Below, piece by piece: positions 24,248 through 31,950 of a stretch of 32,239 nucleotides of DNA (its first letter is position 1; each line of letters opens with the position of its first letter). This DNA comes from JASMHC01 sp964453855. Its GTDB lineage: Bacteria; Pseudomonadota; Alphaproteobacteria; Rhodobacterales; Rhodobacteraceae. A program made the translations under genes and the position numbers. A model generated the notes under the pieces. It saw only the letters and a program-made list of their open reading frames with translations. It did not search any database and was not told where the DNA came from. Location of the stretch: positions 1-32,239 of the forward strand of contig CAYVRN010000032.1 in the NCBI GenBank assembly GCA_964453855.1. Reading direction: 5' to 3'.

Positions 24248-24790
24248 TTATTTCCGTCGCAAATGTTCGTCCAATCGCGGAAAAATTTCCACGAAGTTGC
24301 AGGGCAGATGGCGGTAGTCCAACTGATGCACCAGAATTTCGTCCCACGCATCCTTGCAAGCCCCCGGACTGCCCGGCAGAGCAAACAGATAGGTCCCTTG
24401 AGCAACTCCGCCAGTGGCACGGCTTTGAACAGCACTTGTGCCGATCTTTTTCATGCTCACAATGGTGAAAACGGTGGCAAAGGCCTCGATCTCTTTTTCA
24501 TAAACATCGCGGTGCGCCTCAACGGTCACATCCCGCCCCGTCAAACCTGTGCCACCGGTCGAGATAATCACGTCGATATCTTTGTCAGCGCACCACGCCC
24601 GAAGCTGATCGGCGATCTCGGAACGCTCGTCGGGCAAAATCTTGCGATCTGCCACTACGTGCCCCGCCTTTTCGATCCGGTCCACCAAGGTCTGGCCCGA
24701 GCGATCCTCGGCCAAGGACCGACTGTCCGAAACTGTCAACACCGCGATCCGAACGGGAATGAACGGGTTTTCCGTACCTGTTTTGCTCAT
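24248..24790 (-). CDS. moaB: Molybdopterin adenylyltransferase-like protein MoaB
   Basis: This is a 180-residue MogA/MoaB-fold protein for molybdenum cofactor synthesis. Motifs include VLTVSDSRSLAEDRSG at 18-32, the active-site loop STGGTGLTGRD at 78-88 and the GVAQGTYLFALPGSPGAC segment. The family binds molybdopterin and, in MogA, adenylates it; MoaB types are often catalytically equivalent in bacteria lacking MogA, but this is not certain here. The start overlaps the upstream gene as ATGA (24787-24790), so the pair is coupled. Confidence 0.93.
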   Translation of the reverse strand: MSKTGTENPFIPVRIAVLTVSDSRSLAEDRSGQTLVDRIEKAGHVVADRKILPDERSEIADQLRAWCADKDIDVIISTGGTGLTGRDVTVEAHRDVYEKEIEAFATVFTIVSMKKIGTSAVQSRATGGVAQGTYLFALPGSPGACKDAWDEILVHQLDYRHLPCNFVEIFPRLDEHLRRK

Positions 24791-25569
24791 CTCGCACTCT
24801 CTCTCAATCTAGCCTGCAGGCTTAGCAAATCCGCCCAGGCTTCGCGTTTGGCATGGGGGCTGCGCAACAAATAAGCCGGATGGAACATGGGTAGTGCGGG
24901 CACACCCGCCACCTCCGTCCAGTTGCCACGCAAACGCGTGATCCCGCGTTTGCCCAGCATGGCCTGACAACTGATATTGCCCATCAGCACAATCAAGTCG
25001 GGCTTGGCCAGCTCGATGTGGCGCGTCACAAAGGGCACCATCATTGCAATCTCTTCCGGCTTCGGATCTCGGTTTTGCGGCGGGCGCCAGGGAAGCACGT
25101 TGGTGATGTAGATACCGGCCACCCCGTCTGCTGACCGTGCCATGCCAATGGCCGCAAACATCTTGTCCAGCAAATTTCCGGCTCGGCCTACAAAGGGTAA
25201 ACCTTGCAAATCCTCGTCCCGCCCGGGGGCTTCACCAATCACCATCACTCGCGCATCGGGGGACCCATCAGAGAACACCAGATTGTGTGCGCCTTTCTTC
25301 AAGGCACAATGCTCAAACGCCGCAAGTTCCGACTTCAAACCGTCCAGATCACCCGCCCGCTTGGCCGCCGTTTTGGCCACCTGCACCGCATCCACCTCGG
25401 GCGCTTTCTGCCGAACCAGAGCGGACACGGGGGACGCAGCTTTCTTCGGCGAAGCAGCCTCTAACGCATAGCGATCAATTGGAGCATCCAGCAAAGCCTC
25501 GGTTGCCCCAAGCTCAACCTGCCACTCCAAAAGCGCGCGCGCCGTCCAATAATCGATTTGCGATTCCAT
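24787..25569 (-). CDS. Uracil-DNA glycosylase superfamily protein (family 4-like)
   Basis: This is a 260-residue protein with the uracil-DNA glycosylase fold (PF03167). Motif GEAPGRDEDLQGLPFVGRAG carries the uracil-binding and water-activating segment; ITNVLPWRPPQNRDP and the C-terminal MFHPAYLLRSPHAKR with the HPAYLLR motif are conserved. An N-terminal extension of about 85 residues precedes the core. Only two cysteines are present (near residues 88 and 200), so the four [4Fe-4S] ligands typical of family 4 are absent. It removes deaminated cytosine from DNA if active. It overlaps moaB by four bases. Confidence 0.85.
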   Translation of the reverse strand: MESQIDYWTARALLEWQVELGATEALLDAPIDRYALEAASPKKAASPVSALVRQKAPEVDAVQVAKTAAKRAGDLDGLKSELAAFEHCALKKGAHNLVFSDGSPDARVMVIGEAPGRDEDLQGLPFVGRAGNLLDKMFAAIGMARSADGVAGIYITNVLPWRPPQNRDPKPEEIAMMVPFVTRHIELAKPDLIVLMGNISCQAMLGKRGITRLRGNWTEVAGVPALPMFHPAYLLRSPHAKREAWADLLSLQARLRESAR

Positions 25570-25652
25570 GGCCTAAAGCTATCCCGCTTCCAGTTCAGGT
25601 AAAACCTCCATTTCTTTTGTCCTAAAATATCCCTGCCGGAGGCATCCCGCAC

Positions 25653-25681
25653 TTGCCCCGATACGCGACGCTTTCTATAAG
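25653..25681 (+). promoter_or_regulatory. Sigma70-type promoter of the pyrB operon
   Basis: TTGCCC at 25653-25658 and TATAAG at 25676-25681 (5 of 6 to consensus) are separated by exactly 17 bases. Transcription would start near 25688 and give a leader of under 20 bases before the pyrB ATG, so no room is left for an attenuator. Confidence 0.7.
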
Positions 25682-25705
25682 CACCCGAACGGCAAGGAGC
25701 GGCCC

Positions 25706-26656
25706 ATGACCTTTCGGCAAAAGCACCTTCTGGGGATCGAACCCCTGCACCCCACTGAAATCACCGAGATTCTGGATTTGGCCGACAGCTATGTCGATCT
25801 AAACCGCGCGCCAGAAAAGCACTCGGATGTTCTGGCGGGACTGACCCAAATCAACATGTTCTTCGAAAACTCGACCCGCACGCAGGCCAGTTTTGAACTT
25901 GCGGGCAAACGTCTTGGCGCTGACGTGATGAACATGGCGATGCAGGCCAGCTCGATCAAAAAGGGCGAAACCCTGATCGACACAGCCCTGACCCTGAACG
26001 CGATGCACCCTGACCTGCTGGTCGTACGCCACCCGCATTCCGGTGCGGTGGACCTCTTGGCGCAAAAGGTGAACTGCGCGGTGCTGAACGCAGGCGACGG
26101 ACGTCACGAACACCCGACCCAAGCCCTGCTGGACGCGCTGACCATTCGCCGCCGCAAAGGGCGTTTGCATCGCCTGAACATCGCCATCTGCGGCGACATC
26201 GCCCACAGCCGCGTTGCACGCTCGAACATCATCCTGCTGGGCAAGATGGAAAACCGCATCCGTCTGGTCGGCCCACCAACCCTTGTGCCATCAAACTTCA
26301 GCGAATTCGGCTGCGAGATTTACGACAACATGGAAGAAGGCCTGAATGATGTCGATGTCGTCATGATGCTGCGCCTTCAGCGCGAACGCATGGACGGCGG
26401 CTTTATCCCCTCGGAACGCGAATACTATCACCGCTATGGTCTGGACGCTGAAAAACTGGCCCACGCCAAAGACGACGCCATCGTCATGCACCCCGGTCCT
26501 ATGAACCGCGGGGTCGAGATCGACGGTGACATCGCCGACGACATCAACCGCTCGGTCATCCAGGAACAGGTCGAAATGGGCGTCGCCGTCCGAATGGCCG
26601 CGATGGACCTTCTGGCGCGGAACCTGCGCGAAAGCCGCGCGGCAGGGGCTGCGTGA
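25706..26656 (+). CDS. pyrB: Aspartate carbamoyltransferase catalytic subunit
   Basis: This is a 316-residue ATCase that condenses carbamoyl phosphate with aspartate, the first committed step in pyrimidine synthesis. Carbamoyl-phosphate-binding STRT is at 56-59 within FENSTRTQASFE, and HPTQALLD and the aspartate/carbamoyl domain segment HPGPMNRG are in place. AAGGAG precedes the ATG. No pyrI regulatory subunit is visible. Instead a dihydroorotase-like gene lacking catalytic residues lies two genes down, as in the class A/PyrC' arrangement known from Pseudomonas. The pyrB stop overlaps the next gene as TGATG. Confidence 0.97.
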   Translation: MTFRQKHLLGIEPLHPTEITEILDLADSYVDLNRAPEKHSDVLAGLTQINMFFENSTRTQASFELAGKRLGADVMNMAMQASSIKKGETLIDTALTLNAMHPDLLVVRHPHSGAVDLLAQKVNCAVLNAGDGRHEHPTQALLDALTIRRRKGRLHRLNIAICGDIAHSRVARSNIILLGKMENRIRLVGPPTLVPSNFSEFGCEIYDNMEEGLNDVDVVMMLRLQRERMDGGFIPSEREYYHRYGLDAEKLAHAKDDAIVMHPGPMNRGVEIDGDIADDINRSVIQEQVEMGVAVRMAAMDLLARNLRESRAAGAA

Positions 26657-27096
26657 TGGAAGACAGCTATCAACTCACACCCTCAACAGAATTGCAGCCC
26701 GACGAACACGTCGTGCAAAGCCTCCACCCCGACCGCAGCGCCTATATCCGCGAACACACATGGATCGCGGCTTTTGCCATGGCTTCAGGGATGGGCCTTC
26801 TTTGGGTGATGGGCAACCCGCATGTCTGGACAGGCGCAGTAGGCGGTTTGGCAGCCATTCTTATCCGCGGGCTTTATGTGGCTTCGGATGAACTAAAAGT
26901 CCGCTGGGATATGACCAACAAGCGCCTGCTGGGCCCCCAAACCCGCGCGGTGGCTTTGGACCAGATTAAGGCGGTGAAAGTTCTTGGCACCAATGTTCAG
27001 GTCATCACCAAGGGTGGGGACAAACATTTGCTGAAGTATCAGGCCGACCGCGACGCCACCCGCGCAACGCTCAAATCCGCTGCGGGCATTTTCTAG
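26656..27096 (+). CDS. Small membrane protein with bacterial PH-like domain
   Basis: This is a 146-residue protein with two membrane helices (about residues 36-55 and 60-79) in a helical hairpin, then a short beta-rich domain (WDMTNKRLLGPQTRAVALDQI and later GTNVQVITKGG). This is the pattern of bPH2/YdbT-type proteins, probably a cytoplasmic PH-like module on a membrane anchor. Function is unknown. The ATG at 26656 overlaps the pyrB stop (TGATG); a GTG one codon earlier is possible. It lies between pyrB and the dihydroorotase-like gene, 9 bases before the latter, so it is co-transcribed with pyrimidine genes. Confidence 0.78.
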   Translation: MEDSYQLTPSTELQPDEHVVQSLHPDRSAYIREHTWIAAFAMASGMGLLWVMGNPHVWTGAVGGLAAILIRGLYVASDELKVRWDMTNKRLLGPQTRAVALDQIKAVKVLGTNVQVITKGGDKHLLKYQADRDATRATLKSAAGIF

Positions 27097-27105
27097 GAGA
27101 CCGCG

Positions 27106-28395
27106 ATGACCACGCTTTTCACAAACGCCCGCATCATCGACCCCGAGGCCCTGACCGAAACGAGCGGCGCGCTGCTGATTGAGGAAGGGATTGTTAACGA
27201 AGTGTTAACCGACCCGTCCGCAATCGCCGCCAAAGCCGGTGTCGCGGCGCAGGTCATCGACTGCGGTGGCAAGGTACTGGCCCCCGGTATCGTCGATATC
27301 GGCGTGAAGATCAGCGAGCCAGGTGAACGTAACAAGGAAAGCTTCCGCTCGGCGGGTCTGGCCGCTGCCGCGGGGGGTGTGACCACCATCGTCACCCGCC
27401 CCGATACGCTGCCTTCCATCGACACCCCTGAAACGCTGGAATTCGTCACCCGCCGCGCCCGAGAAGCCGCGCCTGTGAACGTCCGTCCGATGGCTGCCCT
27501 GACCAAGAACCGCGAAGGGCGCGAGATGACCGAACTGGGGTTCTTGCTGGATGCCGGAGCGGTCGCCTTTACCGATGGCGATGCGGTGACGACCAGCACC
27601 AAGGTACTGTCGCGCGCCATGACCTATGCCCGCTCGCTAGACGCGTTGGTCATGTGTCACCCGCAAGAACCCGGACTGTCTGCCGGAGCTTCGGCCACCA
27701 GCGGCAAATTCGCTGCGCTGAAAGGTATTCCTGCCGTCACCCCGATGGCGGAACGCATGGGGCTAGACCGTGATATCGCGCTCGTGGAAATGACCGGCGT
27801 GAAGTACCACGCTGACCAGATCACCACCGCCCGCGCCCTGCCCGCTTTGGAGCGCGCCAAGAAGAACGGTTTTGACGTGACCGCCGGGGTCAGCATCCAC
27901 CACCTGACGCTGAACGAGCTGGACGTCGCCGACTACCGCACCTTCTTCAAGGTCAAGCCGCCGCTCAGATCCGAAGATGACCGACTGGCCTGCGTTCAGG
28001 CCGTCGCCGACGGGCTGATCGACATTATCTGTTCGTTCCACACCCCTCAGGACGAGGAAAGCAAACGCCTGCCGTTTGAAGAAGCCGCATCCGGTGCCGT
28101 GGGGTTGGAAACCCTGCTGCCTGCTGCGATGCGCCTGTATCACGCGGGGCACCTCAGCCTGCCACAGTTGTTCCGCGCCATGTCGCTGAACCCGGCAAAC
28201 CGTTTGGGGCTAACGGCAGGCCGTATCACAGAGGGCGCACCTGCCGACCTGATCCTGTTCGACCCCGATGCGCCGTTCATCCTTGACCGCACCAAGCTGA
28301 ACTCGAAGTCAAAAAACACGCCGTTTGACGGGGCCAAGATGCAGGGTAAGGTGCTTGGAACATGGGTCGGCGGACGCCGCGTATACGGAGAATAA
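27106..28395 (+). CDS. Dihydroorotase-like protein, probably non-catalytic (PyrC' type)
   Basis: This is a 429-residue amidohydrolase-fold protein, class I dihydroorotase family. The usual metal/substrate motif HxHxRxPG is replaced: Gly66 and Lys68 stand where the two His should be, and Ser70 for the Arg, in DIGVKISEPG at 64-73. The catalytic Asp of the DHAP motif is also missing (SFHTP at 310-314, Phe311 in its place). The fold markers, such as NPANRLGL and AADLILFD-like C-terminal segments, remain. In Pseudomonas an analogous inactive PyrC' is required for ATCase assembly. Its placement with pyrB suggests the same role; an active dihydroorotase should then be encoded elsewhere. Confidence 0.85.
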   Translation: MTTLFTNARIIDPEALTETSGALLIEEGIVNEVLTDPSAIAAKAGVAAQVIDCGGKVLAPGIVDIGVKISEPGERNKESFRSAGLAAAAGGVTTIVTRPDTLPSIDTPETLEFVTRRAREAAPVNVRPMAALTKNREGREMTELGFLLDAGAVAFTDGDAVTTSTKVLSRAMTYARSLDALVMCHPQEPGLSAGASATSGKFAALKGIPAVTPMAERMGLDRDIALVEMTGVKYHADQITTARALPALERAKKNGFDVTAGVSIHHLTLNELDVADYRTFFKVKPPLRSEDDRLACVQAVADGLIDIICSFHTPQDEESKRLPFEEAASGAVGLETLLPAAMRLYHAGHLSLPQLFRAMSLNPANRLGLTAGRITEGAPADLILFDPDAPFILDRTKLNSKSKNTPFDGAKMQGKVLGTWVGGRRVYGE

Positions 28396-28398
28396 ACC

Positions 28399-28980
28399 AT
28401 GCCTATGCTGATCGCCGCAGTCGCGGGCTATATCCTTGGATCAATCCCGTTCGGGCTGGTCATGGCCAAACTGTTCGGACTGGGCGACATCCGCCAGATC
28501 GGTAGCGGCAATATCGGCGCAACCAACGTGCTGCGCACCGGTAACAAGCTGGCGGCATTTCTGACACTGGTACTGGATGCCGGCAAAGGCGCGATTGCGG
28601 TTGTGATCGCCCGCGCCTTGTTTGGCGAAGGTGCCGCAGGCGTCGCTGGATTATTTGCCGTTCTGGGTCACCTGTTTCCACTGTTCCTAAGGTTCAAAGG
28701 CGGCAAAGGCGTGGCCACCTTCCTTGGCACCCTTCTGGCACTGTCCTTTCCGGCAGGACTGGCCGCCTGTGCAACATGGCTGATCATGGCCGTGATCTTC
28801 CGCATTTCATCGCTGTCAGCGATTATGGCTGCGTTGTTGGCACCCGTCTTCACCTTCTATTTCTACCACATGCACGGGACCGCTCTGGTGGCCGTTCTGT
28901 CTTTGGTCGTGATCGCCAAACACCACGCCAATATCGGCCGATTGCTGAAGGGCGAAGAACCGAAGATCGGCAAGAAGTAG
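28399..28980 (+). CDS. plsY: Glycerol-3-phosphate acyltransferase (acyl-phosphate dependent)
   Basis: This is a 193-residue inner-membrane protein with about five helices. It acylates glycerol 3-phosphate using acyl-phosphate, the first step of phospholipid synthesis. The three conserved PlsY motifs are visible: GSIPFG near residue 15, the GSGNIGATNVLRT loop, and FKGGKGVAT. The start lies 3 bases after the dihydroorotase-like stop, and GGAG upstream overlaps that gene's end, so it belongs to the pyr transcript. Its stop codon lies within the outer arm of a REP-like inverted repeat. Confidence 0.96.
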   Translation: MPMLIAAVAGYILGSIPFGLVMAKLFGLGDIRQIGSGNIGATNVLRTGNKLAAFLTLVLDAGKGAIAVVIARALFGEGAAGVAGLFAVLGHLFPLFLRFKGGKGVATFLGTLLALSFPAGLAACATWLIMAVIFRISSLSAIMAALLAPVFTFYFYHMHGTALVAVLSLVVIAKHHANIGRLLKGEEPKIGKK

Positions 28981-29043
28981 GATGGGGTTTTACCCCATCT
29001 TTTTCAAAAACGGTCTTGTGATGGGGTGAAACCCTATCCTACT
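28976..29043. repeat. REP-like inverted repeat doublet (REPIN-like)
   Basis: Two 24-base arms (28976-28999 and 29020-29043) are inverted copies of each other with 2 differences, separated by 20 bases. Each arm is itself palindromic: GATGGGG followed by a spacer and CCCCATC in the left arm, and GATGGGGT followed by ACCCTATC in the right. In RNA both differences become G-U pairs, so the whole can fold as one long hairpin or as two small ones. The layout matches a REP doublet, which is usually dispersed through a genome. It begins inside plsY (the last bases including the TAG stop). Confidence 0.72.
28981..29004 (+). terminator. Rho-independent terminator after plsY
   Basis: GATGGGG (28981-28987) pairs with CCCCATC (28993-28999) and is followed by five T. 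It begins one base after the plsY stop and forms the left arm of the REP-like doublet, so the repeat itself supplies the terminator of the pyr operon. The remaining 29044-29127 shows no gene. Confidence 0.82.
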
Positions 29044-29127
29044 GGACGCGATTTCCTCAACCAGAACTCGACACCTTCAGCGATTTGCGGTGCTCTTTTC
29101 CTCCAGTTTTCAAAGTATGGATTTCCA

Positions 29128-29961
29128 ATGAGCCATCATTTCAAAATCGAATTCCAAACCTCTCCGTCAGACACATTTGCTGCCACCGAAACCTATCTGC
29201 GGTCTGATCCGGTCAAATTGAACCTGCTTGTCACAATCCTAACAAACATGATCGAGAACGGGAAACAGGGGCGGTTTTGGATCGTTCGAAATGAAACTGA
29301 CGAAATTGTCGGCATGGGATTGCAAGCCCCAGAAACCCGCCCAATGAACATCACTGCCATGCCACCGGGCGCAGCGCCCCAGTTGGCCGAGTTCATTCAC
29401 GCACAGGGGTACAAACTGCCGGGTGTTGGCGGCGATGTAGACCCTTCTGCGCGATTTTCAGGGCGTTGGACGGAACTCACAAACAGCGGCGCGAAGCCGA
29501 CGAAAGCCCTACGCATTTACGAGCAGGACCAATACCCTTGGACCGACCCCGCAAATGGTCAACTGAAGTATTTTACCGAAGAGACTGTCGATCTGGCGAT
29601 CCGCTGGATGCTGGAGTTTTGCACCGAAATCGGTGAACCGCTGGATGACGTGGAAGAGTTCACCCGTTTTCGCGTTAGCAAGGGGTTGATGTGCTACTGG
29701 GACGATGGGCAGCCACGCTGTTTGCTAGGCCACACCGCGCCGTTGAATGACGTGGTACGTATTCAGGCAGCCTATACTCCGAAAGATGCGCGCGGAAATG
29801 GCTATGCCTCAAACGCTGTTGGCACTCTATCGGATCTGATGTCAAAAGACGGTGTGCGGCGTATTCTTTATACCGATTTGGAAAACCCGACCTCGAACGC
29901 GATTTATCGAAAGCTGGGCTACAAAGCGGTGTGTGAGACTTTGATCTATTCGTTCGAATAA
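29128..29961 (+). CDS. GNAT-family N-acetyltransferase
   Basis: This is a 277-residue protein whose C-terminal half is a GNAT domain: IQAAYTPKDARGNGYASNAV carries the acetyl-CoA-binding R/QxxGxG/A-like loop (RGNGYA), followed by the beta-alpha pattern ILYTDLENPTSNAIYRKLGYK. The N-terminal half (about 1-140) resembles a degenerate second GNAT-like half. The acceptor substrate is unknown. The internal ATG at 29128 was used because the frame from 29026 runs through the REP-like doublet. The stop overlaps a terminator hairpin. A GNAT gene with a similar end lies at the right edge of the window. Confidence 0.88.
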   Translation: MSHHFKIEFQTSPSDTFAATETYLRSDPVKLNLLVTILTNMIENGKQGRFWIVRNETDEIVGMGLQAPETRPMNITAMPPGAAPQLAEFIHAQGYKLPGVGGDVDPSARFSGRWTELTNSGAKPTKALRIYEQDQYPWTDPANGQLKYFTEETVDLAIRWMLEFCTEIGEPLDDVEEFTRFRVSKGLMCYWDDGQPRCLLGHTAPLNDVVRIQAAYTPKDARGNGYASNAVGTLSDLMSKDGVRRILYTDLENPTSNAIYRKLGYKAVCETLIYSFE

Positions 29962-29990
29962 GCTGCGCCGTGTTCGCGCAGCTTGCTTTT
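29960..29990 (+). terminator. Terminator between GNAT gene and gshA
   Basis: A perfect 9-bp stem AAGCTGCGC/GCGCAGCTT (29960-29968 with 29976-29984) with a 7-base loop is followed by GCTTTT. It starts on the GNAT stop codon and ends at the minus-strand stop of gshA, so it may serve both convergent genes. Confidence 0.75.
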
Positions 29991-31359
29991 AATACGAAAA
30001 CGCCCCGTAAATCCGGTCCATGTCGCCACCCCATTCGCCGTGGTAGAGGTCCAACAACTCGTCCGCAGGCACCTTGCCGCTTTCCAATGACTCTTTCAGT
30101 GCGTTCAGGAAGTGTGTCTCATCCGGCACAAGGCCACCCGCCCCCGGCATTGCACGGGCCTTTAAGCCACTTTCCGAGATCGCAACGACTTCACGCGCCA
30201 GATCGTGCATTTTGATGCCCGCCACCTCGGCCTGCAAACCGTCTTCCGATGCGGCCACGCGCAATGCTTCACGGGTTTCGGCATCCCAACCTTTTACCAG
30301 ATCCCACGCCGCATCTAGCGCCGCTTGGTCATAGGTCAGGCCAACCCAGAACGCTGGCAAAGCGCACAAACGCCGCCATGGACCGCCGTCAGCCCCGCGC
30401 ATTTCGATGAACTTTTTCACTCGCGCTTCGGGGAACACGGTGGTCAGATGGTCGGCCCAATCCGACAGGGTCGGCTTTTCGCCAGGTAGCGCAGGCAATT
30501 CGCCTTTCAGGAAGTCGCGGAACGATTGACCCAGCGCGTTGTGGTAGACGCCATCGCGGTAGACAAAGTACATCGGCACATCCAGCGCGTATTCCACCCA
30601 GGCTTCGAACCCGAACCCGTCTTCGAATACAAACGGCAGCATGCCCGTGCGGGCGGCATCCAGATCGCGCCAGACGCGGCTGCGCCAGCTTTTGTGACCG
30701 TTGGGCTTGCCCTCAAGGAAGGGCGAGTTGGCAAAAAGCGCGGTCGCCACCGGCTGCAACGCCAAGGCCACACGCATTTTCTGCACCATGTCGGCCTCGG
30801 ACGAGAAGTCGAGGTTCACCTGAACCGTGCAGGTCCGGTACATCATGGTTTTGCCCATGGTGCCGACACGATCCATGTAGTCAGTCATCAGCTTGTAACG
30901 CCCTTTGGGCATCACGGGCATTTCTTCGTGCGTCCAGACGGGGGCCGCGCCAAGGCCGATGAAGCCCACGCCAATCTCGTCGGCGATGTGCTTCACATCA
31001 CGCAGGTGAGCGTTCACCTCGTCACAGGTCTGGTGAATGGTTTCCAGCGGTGCACCAGACAGTTCCAACTGACCACCGGGTTCAAGCGAAACATTGGCGC
31101 CATCTTTTTCAAGTCCGATCAGCTTGCCCGCTTCCGTGATGGGAGCCCAACCGTGACGGTCGCGCAAGCCTTCAAGCATCGCCAAGATGGACCGCTCGCC
31201 TTCATAAGGCAGCGGTCTGTGTGTGTTTTTACAGTAGCCGAATTTCTCGTGCTCGGTGCCGATGCGCCAATCAGACTTGGGCTTACACCCATCCGACAGA
31301 TATTCTGCCATCTGCTCGTAACGTTCGATCGGTCCGCCGCCGCTTTGGGGTATCGACAT
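29989..31359 (-). CDS. gshA: Glutamate-cysteine ligase (GCS2/plant-like type)
   Basis: This is a 456-residue ATP-dependent ligase that joins glutamate and cysteine, the first step of glutathione synthesis. IGTEHEKFGY near the N-terminus, LEPGGQLELSGAPL, YMDRVGTMGKTMMYRTCTVQVNLDF and the MRGADGG segment are typical of the alphaproteobacterial and plant class. The ATG at 31359 has AAGG upstream and gives the usual N-terminus; an open frame to 31395 adds no family sequence. It follows a small two-TM protein gene on the same strand after 60 bases. Confidence 0.95.
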   Translation of the reverse strand: MSIPQSGGGPIERYEQMAEYLSDGCKPKSDWRIGTEHEKFGYCKNTHRPLPYEGERSILAMLEGLRDRHGWAPITEAGKLIGLEKDGANVSLEPGGQLELSGAPLETIHQTCDEVNAHLRDVKHIADEIGVGFIGLGAAPVWTHEEMPVMPKGRYKLMTDYMDRVGTMGKTMMYRTCTVQVNLDFSSEADMVQKMRVALALQPVATALFANSPFLEGKPNGHKSWRSRVWRDLDAARTGMLPFVFEDGFGFEAWVEYALDVPMYFVYRDGVYHNALGQSFRDFLKGELPALPGEKPTLSDWADHLTTVFPEARVKKFIEMRGADGGPWRRLCALPAFWVGLTYDQAALDAAWDLVKGWDAETREALRVAASEDGLQAEVAGIKMHDLAREVVAISESGLKARAMPGAGGLVPDETHFLNALKESLESGKVPADELLDLYHGEWGGDMDRIYGAFSY

Positions 31360-31419
31360 GGGCTTTGCCTTCTGAATTCTATCTTGCGGGATCACTGGTG
31401 CGGTGTTCCGCCGGTGGTG

Positions 31420-31950
31420 TCAATGCAGCAATGTCACGTTTTCGGAATGTTTGCGACGCTGCCAGATCACAATCGGGTGTCCGTCGTTTTTCTGCAACGC
31501 CGCCAGCATCGGACCGGTTTGCATGTTCGGCAAAGACGCGAACACATCAAACAAGGCGTCTGTGCCCTCAGCGTTCAGGGGGATGTGTACGTCTTGCAGG
31601 CCCAGTTGTTTCAGAACCCAACAGGGTGGGTCTTGGCTGTAGTCTAGAATGATTTCCGAAAGCTCGGTGATCGCCGCAACACCGCCTTCGAAGGGACCAA
31701 GATAGGTGATCTGCCCCTCTTTCACCGTAACAACGCCAACGCCACCTTTGCCGCGCGAGAACCACAAGCGCTGCAAGCCGGACCACGCGAATAACGCTGC
31801 AGCCACGACAAGAAGCCAACCGATCCATTTCAGGATACCGAATGCCGTGAACGCCCAATATAGGCCAATGCAAGCGAAAAGCGCAGCAATAAGCAAATCC
31901 CGCCAACGGTGTAGGGCTTTGCGGGCTTCTGGACGGAGGAAATCAGACAT
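31420..31950 (-). CDS. Small two-TM protein of unknown function
   Basis: This is a 176-residue protein: a charged N-terminus, two membrane helices in a tight hairpin (about residues 18-36 and 40-58), then a beta-rich cytoplasmic domain beginning VGVVTVKEGQITYLGPFEGG, with a helical end. The layout resembles a membrane-anchored PH-like or DUF-type protein, but I do not recognise a named family. The start ATG overlaps the upstream GNAT gene stop by 8 bases, so the two are probably translationally coupled; gshA follows. Confidence 0.78.
   Translation of the reverse strand: MSDFLRPEARKALHRWRDLLIAALFACIGLYWAFTAFGILKWIGWLLVVAAALFAWSGLQRLWFSRGKGGVGVVTVKEGQITYLGPFEGGVAAITELSEIILDYSQDPPCWVLKQLGLQDVHIPLNAEGTDALFDVFASLPNMQTGPMLAALQKNDGHPIVIWQRRKHSENVTLLH

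Noticed and set aside
25871..25900. STRTQ in pyrB as a loss-of-function change from STRTR
   Set aside because: The residues contacting carbamoyl phosphate (Ser, Thr, Arg, Thr) remain, and Gln at this place appears normal for alphaproteobacterial ATCases as I recall them.
30526..31647. 373-codon plus-strand open frame opposite gshA
   Set aside because: It is antisense to a clearly conserved ligase gene and has no recognisable domain.
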